In this document: positions 13,701 through 25,221 of the stretch, piece after piece
Layout: each line of letters begins with the position of its first letter
Numbering within the stretch: the first letter of the stretch is position 1
Assembly: GCA_021292105.1 (NCBI GenBank)
Contig: CM037875.1
Span: 58,701,908 to 58,765,907 of the forward strand
Reading direction: 5' to 3'
Origin: Anadara kagoshimensis
Lineage: Eukaryota > Mollusca > Bivalvia > Arcoida > Arcidae
Length of the DNA stretch: 64,000 nt
Notes under the pieces: model-generated
The model's input: only the letters and a program-made list of their open reading frames with translations
Told to the model about the DNA's origin: nothing
Databases searched by the model: none
Position numbers and translations under genes: made by a program

Positions 13701-16700
13701 AGAACCCGGTCTCACTTCACTGGTGGAAGTTCACGTATTTAACCTGACTGGTCAGTTTCAGAGTTTTTACTTTGCTTCTGGATTGTGATTTTGACATGAA
13801 TTAATATGTTTGGTTTTGATTACAACATATCTATTACTTATAGAGAAAACAGTGAGAACTCCGAGGAGAGCGACGAGGAATCCAAACCAATCAAGTTTAA
13901 GAGGAGTCACTCTGTACCGTTTAATGATATTGATGGAAGAGTAGATAAAGTGTATACTATTGGTTGTTTTGATTTGTTTCACAAAGGACACATACGTTTG
14001 CTCCAAAGGATGAGAAGTCTTGGGAAACAGGTAAGGAAAAATATTACACAAATAGTGTTATGCCGTATGTAACATAGCCGAAGCTGATATACTGCTTCTT
14101 TTTTAAGTGTTTAGACTGTAATGCCTGCATTTCAGTATAGAGTGTCGAGAATCAAGACAATATTTAATCAGATAATATTTACAATTCTGGCATACATTAC
14201 AAGGCTATGTGGAGTCTAGATTCACACCTCTACTTGCATTGAAAATTTTGCCAGCTAGATAAAAATCTATATATACATTGGAGTTAAAGATTGAATTGTT
14301 TTTAGTTCAAATAATAGGTTTTTGTCTCTTTCTGATGTCTCTGTACAAAAGGTTACTGGATATTTTTACGTCCATTTTTCCATTTCCTTTCATCCTCAAT
14401 TTTTATTTCAAAAACAGGAGGTGCTTACTCTTCCTGGAGGACAGGCCCCACTTCCGTGTGAGATTAACTTAGTTTACAAGCAAGTTTTCAAAGTTTTAAC
14501 ATTGCTTTGGGATTGTGATTTGGACATGGATTGGTATGTTAGTTTTTTATGATAACATAGAAACATTGTATAACAAATGATATATATTCATGAAAGTTCT
14601 TCCATACTTATCTGGTGTTTCTTCAAACACATTATCAATTGGTTTATACTGTTATGTACATACATTAGGTGATCGTTGGGGTTCATGACAGCAGAAGTAT
14701 TTTCAAACTTAAAAAGAGAGTTCCCATCGATAGTACCGAGAAGAGAATGCTGAATGTTAAACAATATGCAGACATTGTAAGTATGACGTGAACGCATCAA
14801 CAGAACTTGTAGTATTAGCAAATCGCGTACATTTATGCTTATTTTACGGCTGAGCATTTTCCTGTAAATCTTTCACGCTATGATACCCTTGGGAAGATCT
14901 CCAGTGAGCAACCTTAAGGTTATGCTTTACGTCCAAACCCTGGTACATGAACAACATCTGTCGTACATCTTTACTTAATATAAACTTCATGTCGTAAAAT
15001 AATTCTTTACCTATATCTGTTAATATTTAGAATTGACAGATATACTACTTTAAGTACATGTAGTTCCCAATCTTTTAAACCATGAAAAGTATTAACATCA
15101 AGATGGGCTGAAACGAAGGGAGGAACAAACACATTATTACCATTACGCTGTTTTCATTGAACCAACCACATTTAATACATTTGTATTAAATGTCGCTGAT
15201 TGAACCATTAAACTGTTTAAGTTATTTTTTTATCTATAATATTCTGAATTTTCTATTTTTTTGAAATTGTTAAAACATGAATGCGGCGATGATTGTTACT
15301 CCTTAAAACACACTCTTCTTGTTTGTTGAGTCGGCGACATTTAATGGAGTATAAAATGTCGCGGGTTGAGTAGTAATGGTTTGCCCTTTCCTCATTCATA
15401 TGCATTCAACATTAATTTTAATATGAAAGTACCACCTTCCAAATTTTTAATGACTTTGAAATGTTCATTTCCTAATTATCCACGTCATATCCTAGTCGTT
15501 TTTGTTAGCTTCTTTCTACGTTTCATGTTTATACCTTTATTGAAATCGCGTCTGTGTGCATTTTACCTATATATTTGTTGCAATTTTACCAAGTGTCTGT
15601 GCTTTTATAACCATATATATATTTGTTATTTTTACCATGTCGCTTTGTGATTGTCTAACCATGTTTATTGTTAATTTTTACCAGGTATTTTGTATCGCCG
15701 GCAAAGATCCTTCTAACTTTGTAACCTGTATTACGCACATCACTAAAGATGATTCTACCTTGTATGTTCGTGGTGATGACATGCCAAACTTTCCTTCACG
15801 TACCCTTGTAGAATCCCTCATGCCTGTCCGCCTCCTTCCCTACACACAGGGTGTTAGCTCTACCAAGCTACGTAAAAAGTGGTACAACCATATAAAGAAC
15901 GATGAAGATATAAACAATGAAATTTATTAACTTAATTTTAAGACTTTATACCTCGAATAGTCACAAGGAGCCACCAGTGCATTCGCGTGGAAATAAATGT
16001 CCGTTTCTATGAAATGTTTCATCATTTTATTTGTTTTTACAAATAAAAAAGTTCGTAGTTGGATTCTAGTCAAACGCATTTTTTTAATTAATTTTAATAA
16101 TTCTGATTGGTTTCATTTTGCATGGTTCAAAAACGGTTGTAGTCATATTTACTGTTAATGTAGACATTTGAAAATCGACTCCGATAAAATCTGTGGTATG
16201 ACATTGCTGCAATATTTCTTTATGGTAACACTCGTCTTTATTCATTGTTTTGTGAATTTTCTGTAATTTACTTTAAACAATCTTAGATAAAACTGTTTTA
16301 TTTTCCCCGGTGATTGCTCTTTTAGAATGTATGATTTAGAATTGAAATAAAGATGTCGACAGTGCATTTGCTTTGTTATAGTTAAATCCTATATATATAT
16401 ATATTTCACACAAGTGTAACACAACCTTCTTCAACACCATGCACATCATGTACTTCAAACAAGGGTAAAGGATCACTTTGGGACTTTTTGTAGACCCATG
16501 GATATTGCAAGCCTATGCTAAGCAACTTACCAATGCTCTTAAATGTTCTATGGTCGTCATCACAATATTGTTAAGTGTGTCTCTCAAAATTTGTCTTATA
16601 TATATATATATATTGACCTCTCGAAGTTACATGTTCCACTGAGCTTAATATGTCGAGATTTATATTTTGTAATCCCTGTAAAGTTCATTGTCACATTATG

Positions 16701-17550
16701 TGTGTTGTACTCAACCTTTGGTGATTCTTTTTTTGAAATGCAAATTTGCACAAACCAATAAATCTTTAGGCGTTCGCAATTTTCATAGTCAAAAACGTAA
16801 GTAAAGATTTTTATGCTATGTAGCGTGTTAGGAGCTTCGTGTACTTTTTGGTATGTTTTAATATGACATTGAGGGTTCTGGTTATTGCGAACAAAATAAA
16901 CCATCCATAAATTGATATCTTTGATTCTAACACTTACTAGTACAAGTTTATCCGTCTAGTTTAGCTCATATCAGTGTTTTTCACTACCATTGCTCCTATC
17001 AATCAGGGTTTAACTGCCATTCACATCTTGCACATTATTTTGATTTCAACTACTATTTTGTACCTCGCATATTCAGTATTAACATTTTTTGCTGTTATTT
17101 GATGCATGTTAATATATCATTGTAGATTTTTAATAAACTGGCTAGATTCATATATCAGATAAAACCAGTTTTTGAAGGTTTGATTGCACCTAGTATAAAT
17201 TCTATTTCCACAATGAAACACATAATTATTATGCGGTCTTGGAAAGTTTGTCTCAAAATTGTCACCCTGTAAACCAATTTTTATATGTACAGGTATATGT
17301 TATTGCTGGTACTGATCCGAGAGCATTTCTAGCATGTATGGTGGACGGAAATGAAGATAAGACCAGTTTATATGTCAGAGGAGATGACATGTACAACTTC
17401 CCATCACGTGATCTGTGTGAGAAACTCATGCCAGTTAAATTTTTACCGTACACAGCAGAAGTATCATCAACTAAACTGAGAAAAGAAATGTATAACTCAT
17501 CTAAGTTTGGTCCACATGTAAGCCATGAAGATGATGCTATGTTTTATTAA
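7798..17550 (+). CDS. CDP-alcohol phosphotransferase fused to cytidylyltransferase (CPES-like N-terminus)
   Basis: Exons: 7798-7884, 8553-8725, 9794-9944, 10373-10539, 11284-11426, 12260-12459, 12998-13095, 13844-14030, 14669-14776, then 15685-15930 or 17293-17550. All junctions are AG/GT and all phases agree, giving 519 or 523 residues. Residues 1-29 are hydrophobic; residues 68-86 resemble the first helix of the CDP-alcohol phosphotransferase fold. Residues 105-136 carry the catalytic motif D105-x2-DG-x2-A-K-x14-G-x3-D132-x3-D136, with Lys where Arg is usual. The 8-16 spacer form of this motif is the one described for invertebrate ceramide phosphoethanolamine synthase. More hydrophobic segments follow (about 144-180, 223-252). 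An acidic, Lys-rich linker (about 285-360) leads to a cytidylyltransferase domain with GCFD (380-383), HKGH (386-389) and a terminal SSTKLRK. Inferred role: a membrane enzyme that activates a phospho-headgroup with CTP and transfers it to a lipid such as ceramide or diacylglycerol. Substrate unknown. The start ATG follows a plausible acceptor (TTTTAG at 7791), so a 5' UTR exon may lie upstream. Confidence 0.85.
8045..8380. repeat. CCAAT-containing tandem repeat in intron 1 of the fusion gene
   Basis: About ten degenerate units of 33-38 bp, most starting AACCAATCAAATCAAACTC. It ends 170 bp before exon 2. CCAAT is the NF-Y core site, but no function is shown. Confidence 0.85.
8960..9250 (-). 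mobile_element. Diverged SINE of the same family, head lost
   Basis: Shares the tail and body layout (ACAGCTATCGGTGAAGTGCC, GGTCTCTTCTGAAGGACC) with the copy at 41612-41922. Confidence 0.5.
10650..10830 (+). mobile_element. tRNA-derived SINE head in a fusion-gene intron
   Basis: A-box-like GGTCAGTCGGTAGAACGTC and B-box-like GGGTTTGAATCTC, 50 bases apart; acceptor-stem pairing is not intact, so it is not called a tRNA gene. Confidence 0.55.
13575..13815 (-). mobile_element. SINE-like dispersed repeat between fusion-gene exons
   Basis: Related to 14333-14545 and, in the opposite orientation, to 3237-3425: shared TTCCTTTCACTCAATTTTGA and a tRNA-like end near CTTCCGGAGAACC. It ends in the dispersed ACATGAATT motif just before the exon at 13844. 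Confidence 0.55.
14333..14545 (-). mobile_element. SINE-like dispersed repeat, second intronic copy
   Basis: Shares TGATGTCTCTGT, TACTGGATATTTTTACGTCC and the CTTCCTGGAGGAC end with the copy at 13575-13815. Confidence 0.5.
15685..15930 (+). CDS. Alternative terminal exon 1 of the fusion gene (cytidylyltransferase C-terminal half)
   Basis: Begins after TTTTTACCAG in phase 0, directly compatible with the exon ending at 14776, and encodes 81 residues to a TAA stop. It carries the end of the Rossmann-type cytidylyltransferase fold: LYVRGDDM, NFPSR, LMPV and YTQGVSSTKLRK. The last resembles the RTxGxST/K signature that binds CTP in glycerol-3-phosphate and choline-phosphate cytidylyltransferases. 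An AATAAA lies at 15992, about 60 bases past the stop, so this exon can end a transcript. Confidence 0.85.
   Translation, partial: VFCIAGKDPSNFVTCITHITKDDSTLYVRGDDMPNFPSRTLVESLMPVRLLPYTQGVSSTKLRKKWYNHIKNDEDINNEIY
17293..17550 (+). CDS. Alternative terminal exon 2 of the fusion gene (paralogous copy)
   Basis: Begins after TTTTTATATGTACAG in phase 0 and encodes 85 residues to a TAA stop. It is clearly homologous to the exon at 15685-15930: both share VxxIAGxDP, LYVRGDDM, NFPSR, LMPV, LPYT and VSSTKLRK, with roughly 55-60% identity over the first 70 residues by eye. The substitution pattern (silent and conservative, frame intact) argues that both copies are kept under selection. Here the Gly of the YTxGVSST motif is Glu (YTAEVSST), which could alter activity or specificity. 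Each exon has its own stop, so use should be mutually exclusive, by alternative splicing plus alternative polyadenylation. Confidence 0.8.
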   Translation, partial: VYVIAGTDPRAFLACMVDGNEDKTSLYVRGDDMYNFPSRDLCEKLMPVKFLPYTAEVSSTKLRKEMYNSSKFGPHVSHEDDAMFY

Positions 17551-18409
17551 GTTTCATTATACTCTGGTTAAAAGGGCACCTTCTAGAGGAATCTGTTAGC
17601 TGAGATGGCTTTTTGGCTTGCTAGCTGATATACGATTTTCACTAAATCTACTGTATAGATTTATTGATGATTAAGTAAAGTGTGACCTCTATAACTTGTG
17701 CCAAAAGAGGCAAATGGCGACAGCATTAAAATTCATTGTGTATCAATTCATTGACATTTTTACTAAATCACATATGTGTTAAAGTATGGTTTGGTTACAT
17801 AAGACTGTCGATAGAAACAGAGAGATGTAAATTAATACTCCTTGGAAATCTCTGCAATTTGAAATGTAGTGATCTAACCAGAATATTATTCATGCATATA
17901 TAACATACGTTAGTTCTGAATTCATTCAACATCCACGAACTGGGACAGAATATGTGGACAATTATGACTTGATTTTGGATAAATTCAATGAGATAACCTT
18001 GAAGGTTATTATACAGATACTCCAATTGGATGTTGATGTAAAGTATATGGTATTCAGTTGCTGTTCTCTAGATGTCATTTTAATTTTAATTACACTAGTA
18101 GAGGCCAAATTCAATTTTTATTGCTAGAGAAATGAGTGTAAATTCTAATTTTCATATCAATTTGATCAGTATACCTATAAAATGCAAATGTTTTCATATA
18201 TTTGTCTGAAATCTTGTCATTCTGGAACAATGATGGCACACCCAAACTGTTGACATAAACATGTTTACAAATGAATTACAATCTCTTATCACTCTTGTAT
18301 ATAAGAGCTCAGTGGAGTGGAGTAATTGTGTTTTACATGCATTTTATATCCCAGTCAAGATTCTATAAATTATATTTCGTCTGTCAATTCATGGATGATG
18401 GAGAAAACC

Positions 18410-18829
18410 CAGGGTTCGTACAGACATTTGGACTCCAAATTTAAGGACTTTTTAGGGTCTTATTTGCAAATTTAAGGCCTAATCAGAGAAGTAATTTTAG
18501 CAAAAAATATTGGTGCAAAGGCAATTAAATCAATAAAACAATTACTTATGTGTCTATAGTAAGGACTCTTGAAGTGGAGGTTGAAGTTAGGCGTTTGGGA
18601 TGGCCAGGTATCTTTAAACTTCTCATTTCAATGCAATTATTTTATTTATATATATTAGTCCATTCGCAACCACTAAATATCAAAATACAGACACCCAACT
18701 GGCCAAATTCAAGGGCTTTTAGGGTCTTCAGGATAAATTCAAGGAGTTTTTAGGGTCAGACTTGTTTTTAGGGTCTTTTTAGGGCAAACCCCAAAATTTA
18801 AGGACTTTTCCAGGCCTGTACGAACCCTG
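18410..18829. mobile_element. MITE-like repeat with CAGGGTTCGTACAG ends
   Basis: Inverted ends CAGGGTTCGTACAG and CTGTACGAACCCTG enclose about 390 bp with repeated AATTTAAGGACTTTTTAGGG motifs. Non-coding. Confidence 0.7.
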
Positions 18830-18985
18830 AAACCAGAGTTCCCAGAGAAAAACACTGACCTTTAGCAAGCAAACTTTCTCACTTTAGGATCTCTCCTGAG
18901 CTGGATTTGAACCTAGGCGGAGAATAACTGTGATCTGTAAGCTTGCTCGTTAGACCACTTGGCCACCGAGGTCCATACCTGTGTA
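18821..18985 (-). mobile_element. tRNA-Leu/Ser-like SINE
   Basis: Complement of the family at 26497: TGGATTTGAACCTAGGC and TTAGACCACTTGGCCACCGA. It follows the MITE-like repeat directly. Confidence 0.6.
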
Positions 18986-20309
18986 TATTAATAAGTCTTT
19001 TGTAATGCAACAATTGTTTTAAATGTTTTAATACCCTGTATTCACATGTTTAACCATTAAAATATTGATTAAATAATAACACCACCTTCCTACCTGTCTT
19101 TAGAGCATAATAGAGCTTCAGGGTGTCACAAATGCCCTCTCGCTTTGCAACAAGTCCACAGATATACTTTTTTTAAATAGTATAACATTATCAGCTACTA
19201 GTCTACAAATATATAACATCTTCACTTCTGGTTTTGTATGATTAGTAAAATCTTCTTTTAAATGTACATAGTAAATGCCATGTTAACACCAATATTCTAA
19301 ACAATGCTACAATTGCCATACAATCAAAAAGTTTATGTACTGTGCATTATTGTAGTTTATCTACAACCACCAGACGAGTATGGCCATCCATCTTAAACAT
19401 CGATTCCAACATGATCACTGACTCTAACTGTGACATCAGATATATAACTGTTGATTTTTACCAGCTGTCTGTTCTGTCAAGTGTTTTCTGCTTTTTCTCT
19501 CTTCAATTGCTCTATTTCACGTTTAAGCCTGTAAAGTTAATACTAAACAAAAACCACAAACACAACAAAAAAAACTTAACTTCTAGATAGAAACAATGAG
19601 GTTAAATGGAGTGTACTCGAGTAAAGTGGAGGGAAAAAGGAGTGGTGTAATGGAGTTTTATGTTCCCATTCAAGATTCTTTCAAAGTGGTGGAGTATCAA
19701 GTTTTATGTCCCAGTTAAGATTCTTTCAAAGGGCTGGAGTAACAGAGTTTTAATGCCCCAGTCAAGATTCTTTTAATTGAAGCAGTCAGTCCTAGTATTG
19801 TTGAAGAAACCAAAGTACTCAGAGAAACCATAGAGTCTGCATGCTAATTGACAAACTTTTTAAACTAGACTGTTTCAGCATGGTATTTGAATCAAAGCAG
19901 CTGGAGACACTGGTATGTGTGTACTTCAGACACTTAGTTACTGAGGCCTTCAGGTTAAATGGATGAAAGATTTTATGAAACAGTAAAATATGTCGATTGG
20001 ATAAATAATGTGCCAAACAAATAATGGATATAAGGACATATCTGACCAGATTTATGGTTGTGAATTAACCAACCTCACTGATTAAAACATGTAACAGTAT
20101 TTATACAAATGTCTGGAAACTTTACAATAAAACTATACCAAACTATTCCAGACATTGCATGTCTGATAGAGTTAAACTGTTATCAAAGTACTGTAGGTGT
20201 GGAGCGGCATTTATCCAATCTGGTCAAGAAAATCCCAAATTTTAACAGGATGCAATTTTTTATTCTCACCCCAGGGTCAAGACAAGCTAAAAGTGCACCG
20301 ACACTACTT

Positions 20310-20429
20310 AAGAAATGGAATTTTACTTTTTTTCTACCATGATGTGCAAAGCACTTCATGTTAAATTTGCGCCATTCTCGTTCTCTCCATGACCTCATGG
20401 TAGAAAAAAAGTAAAATTACATTTCTTAT
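20310..20429. repeat. Hairpin with arms of about 32 bp
   Basis: TTTACTTTTTTTCTACCAT at the left pairs with ATGGTAGAAAAAAAGTAAA at the right, spacer about 57 bp. Possibly a small MITE. Confidence 0.75.
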
Positions 20430-22559
20430 ATTTACAATCTTTCAAAAATATACGAAAAACACGAGTGTTTTTCTGGATGGCACTTAAATTTACTTGTTTA
20501 CCAACTCTCCGTGGCTGGATGCACATCATTTGATAGAACAGTAATTGGATCTGACAGAACCGTAACTCCGCCCACTCTGACGTAACTTGACGTGATTGAA
20601 GTGAAGCTCCGCCCGTACCCGTCTCCAGGTGACGGAAAAATAAACCTAATCCCTCAGCTTATCATAAATATTTTATTTCACTTAAAAGATAATCAATAAT
20701 AAGAGTCACATTTTCATATTAAGATTAAACGAACAACTATTAAGTGTTGAATTTGTAAGCATTGATGGCTGAATAGAAGACAACGAAAAACTCAACTGCG
20801 GATTTATAATTTGCGAGCTATGTGTATTGTAATGTGTATTGGGAGTTATGTATTCATACTCCAGTCAGAATTTGGTAGCGTGCGCGACTCTCTCCATGAA
20901 GTTATGGAAGTCGGGAAGACCTGTTTCATATAAGGAAAAGTATTGCGATTGTAAATATACCGGTAATATGACGTTCATTATAATGTCAACAATTTTGTGA
21001 TGTCACTGGTGGTTAAAAAAGATTGTACAGTTTTGCATAGTTTTGGAGTATTTTATGCCATAAAACTTTATGAAACAGAAATGTACTTTATAGTAGAGAC
21101 CCAGAAATCTCGAAAATTTGGGATTAAATGTTGTTGTTTTTTTCTTCTTCTGGAAAATATAAATCTTGCCCCTCAGGTTGAGATTTCTATGCCTCCACTA
21201 CAATCCAGGGATAAATTTGGTTAATCTGTCTTACCTTTGAATCTCAGAAGTACAATGTACTTTTACTTCCTGTCTGGTAAGTAAAGCCATTTCTGCCATG
21301 GAATACTACAGTAAAATTTTAAAATTAAGAGTAAAATTAGTAAAAAAAAAAAAAACAAATATGGGATTTCTGGGTTTAACATGTTTTTATATTTGAAATA
21401 TAGATGGCATGATCGTTTGAGGTTGCTGTAAAGCATATAGCATATTTATAATGCAAAGAGAGCTATATAAACATCAAATTTATGTTCAAAGATGTTTATT
21501 CTGATTTGAATCATCTTCATTACACAAATGTGCCTAAAGTTTCAATAAAATAACAAATCAGGTTGATGACTTTACATATAGCTGTGCACTCTTTATACTT
21601 TTCTACATAAAGATTTCTGTCTTCATACATTTAATTTACATATCTCTAATCATTAACAGTCTAAAATACAGGTAATTCTATTTCCCCTCTTGTTCTCTGT
21701 TATCTCTTCATCAACATGCACAACTGACGTATCACCGGCCACGCCCACAATGGTCCGACACTGGACACCATAACGGTACCAAAGCAGCATCACGGCAACT
21801 AATGATGTTCTAGTGTCAGTGATGTCATTAAACCGCACATTCCAGCCCAGTTTTTATTCTTTTTGCGTGTAATTCAAGCATGTCGACCCTTTGTCGGAAC
21901 ATTGTGGGCATGATTGGCGATCCATCAATTTACATTATCTATGCATAACAAAGCAGGAAAGTCAGTCAAACCATGATAATACAGCTGCTGAAAATGGTGG
22001 TTTTTTATTTTGCTTTTGCTCATTTTAACCTTAATATGCAGGGCCAAGCTGGTTGTTAAAGTGTGCTGCCTGTTTCTTTAACCATGGTTTGATTAGCTGA
22101 TACACATATGCTTACATACAGCTCAAGTAATGATTGAAAGAGGTTTTGGCAAGTCATCACAATAGGAAACAAGTTAGGTGATAGATTGTGATTGCTGAAT
22201 TATGAAAGAAGATGATTAGATGTCAATTATATTAATTAAATGTCAAACCATGAGGCCCACAAATATATATTTTTACATTTGTGATGTTTTATAACATGAA
22301 ACTCTGATTCAGATCAAATGTAGCTATAGGACTACAATTACATTTGCTAAATGAAAATGAAAATGACATCACTCCTTTCTTGCTTTTGCCTATTCGTGTG
22401 TTGTGTAACAGCAAACTAATCATGCTAGCGCATTATTTAGTTTCTTTTGCACCGCAATGGAAGTTATAGCACTATTAACACCATTCTAGACAGTTCAATG
22501 GTTAAATATTGACTCTGATCTTGGTTAAACATATTAACTACAACAATTAACATCAATAA

Positions 22560-24945
22560 CAAGAGGCCCAATAGGGCCTGTACCGCTCACCTGGGCCGTT
22601 AACAGCACAAAAACACAATAAATACTACATTTAAGGAGCAATAACTCTGATGTGGATATTTAGATATTTATGAAACTTGCTACTGGCATCTGTGACCTTG
22701 ACCTTTGAACCAATGACCATAATCTATATATCAAAATGATGATTGCATCAATACCAACAATATTCTAATATACATGCCTATACAAAAAGTTCATAGTTTT
22801 CGAGATAATGAATCTTTTTGGTATTGTTTTGCAACCGTGATCTTGACCTTTGGACCCATGACCTTTTTCTATACATCAAAAAGATCGTTGTATTAATACC
22901 TACAATATTCTAATATAAATGTCTATATAAAAAGTTTATAGTTTTCGAGATAATTAACGATTTTGGTATTGTTTTGCTAATGTGACCTTGACCTTTGAAC
23001 CCATGACCTTTTTCTATACATCAAAATGATCGTTATATCAATACCTACAACATTCTCATATACATGCCTATACAAAAAGTTAATAGTTTTCAAGATAATG
23101 AACCATTTCAGTATTCTTACGCATCTGTGACCTTGACCTTTGAACTAATGACCTTAATCTATATATCAAAATGATCGTTACATCAATACCAACAAAATTC
23201 CAATATACATGCCTATATAAAAAGTTTATAGTTTTCAAGATAATTAACCTTTTTGGTATTGATTTGCTACTGTGACCTTGACCTTTGGACCCATGACCTT
23301 TTTCTATACATCAAAATGATCGTTGTATCAATACCTACAACATTCTAATATACATGCTTATACAAAAAGTTCATAGTTTTCAAGATAATGAACCATTTCA
23401 GTATTCTTTCGCATCTGTGACCTTGACCTTTGAACCAATGACCTAAATTTATATATCATAATGATCGTTACATCAATACTAACAACATTCCAATATACAT
23501 GCCTATACAAAAAGTTTATAGTTTTCAAGATAATTAACGATATTGGTATTGTTTTGCTACTGTGACCTTGACCTTTGGACTCATGACCTTTTTCTATACA
23601 TCAAAATGATTGTTGTATCAATACCTACAACATTCTAATATACATGCTTATACAAAAAGTTCATAGCTTTCAGGATAATGAACCATTTCAGTTTTCTTTC
23701 GCATCTGTGACCTTGACCTTTGAACCAATGACCTTAATCTATATATCAAAATAATTGTTGCATGAATACCAACAACATCCCAATATACATGCCTATTCAA
23801 AAAGTTTATAGTTTTCAAGATAATTAACGATCTTGGTATTATTTTGCTTCTGTGACCTTGACCTTTAGATCCATGACCTTTTTCTATACATCAAAATGAT
23901 CATTGTATCAATACCTACAACATTCTAATATACATGCTTATACAAAAAGTTCATAGTTTTCAAGATAATGAACCATTTCAGTATTCTTTCGCATCTGTGA
24001 CCTTGACCTTTGAACCAATGACCTTAATCTATATATCAAAATGATCGTTACATCAATACTAACAACATTCCAATATACATGCCTATACAAAAAGTTTATA
24101 GTTTTCAAGATAATTAACGATCTTGGTATTGTTTTGCTACTGTGACCTTGACCTTTGGACCCATGACCTTTTTCTATACATCAAAATGATCGTTGTATCA
24201 ATGCCTACAACATTCTAATATACATGCTTATACAAAAAGTTCATAGTTTTCAAGATAATGAACCATCTTGGTATTCTTTCGTATCTGTGACCTTGACCTT
24301 TGAACCAATGACCTTAATCTATATATCAAAATAATCGTTACATGAATACCAACAATATTCTAATATACATGCCTATATAAAAAGTTTATAGTTTTCAAGA
24401 TAATAAATAATATTAGAAAGGTAAAAAATTAGGTCATGACCTTCATTATTGACCTTGACACCATTTTGAAGGTAATTACAAGAATATGTCAAAACTGAAA
24501 ACCCCATGTCATTATCTGGTCATATAGTCAAGTTATAACAATTTAAAAACATTTTACGATTTTTGCAAAATTAAACGCAAAAACGCGTAACCTATTTTTA
24601 AACCAAATTTCATGAAATGAACAAATTTAAAGGTTAAGACTATGTAGAATCCAAATATCACATCAGTTTTTGCCTCCAATGAGTGGTTCAAGAGAAGAAG
24701 ATTTTTTAAGGTTTTGTCTATTTTTAGTAACAGCGGCCATCTTGGATATTCGATCGCCATGATTTGAACAAACTATAGTTAGACTCTGTCAAGGACCTTC
24801 CATGGCAAATTTGGTTTCAGTTGGCCCAGTAGTTTCAGAGGAGAAGATTAAAGTTTACTGACGCACGCACGGACGCACGGACGCACGCACGCACGCACGC
24901 CTCGCCATGCCATAAGCTCACATGGCCTTTGGCCAGGTGAGCTAA
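22560..24945 (+). mobile_element. Minisatellite-cored non-autonomous element, copy 1
   Basis: Starts AAGAGGCCCAATAGGGCCTG with GCTCACCTGG close by, and ends GGCCAGGTGAGCTAA. The core (about 22680-24410) is a tandem array with a period near 145 bp. Neighbouring monomers alternate between two variants (one with GAACCAATGACC, one with GGACCCATGACC), giving a higher-order unit near 288 bp. A conserved unique segment follows, then an ACGC microsatellite at 24861-24900. The layout (core tandem repeats, microsatellite, short inverted subterminal motifs) resembles bivalve 'pearl'-type non-autonomous elements; class assignment is uncertain. Confidence 0.75.
24861..24900. repeat. ACGC microsatellite
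   Basis: Tetranucleotide tract near the 3' end of the minisatellite-cored element, as in its second copy. Confidence 0.9.
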
Positions 24946-25221
24946 TAAAATGACACACATAAGCCAGTAACCTTTCTCTCCTTCTGAATCTGAGTGAACA
25001 AAATTTAGACCCAAAACAATTTCAGGGCATAAAAGTTTAATGCAATTCGATTTTCCATCAACTTTGTGAATTCTAACAATATCTTGTGTATTTTTACAAT
25101 TTACACGTTTAACCTAATTTGTCAGTTTCAAAGTTTTTACTTTTTTCTTGGATTGTGATTAAGACATGGATTAGTATGTTTGTTTTTGAGTACTATAATG
25201 TATTCACAAATTACATAATAC

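Larger units (their letters stand above)
17551..22559. other. Non-coding interval after the fusion gene
   Basis: No supported gene. It holds the MITE-like repeat and SINE near 18.4-19.0 kb and the hairpin at 20.3 kb. A short minus-strand frame at 21653-21838 is GC-richer than its surroundings but has no recognised family. Confidence 0.5.
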
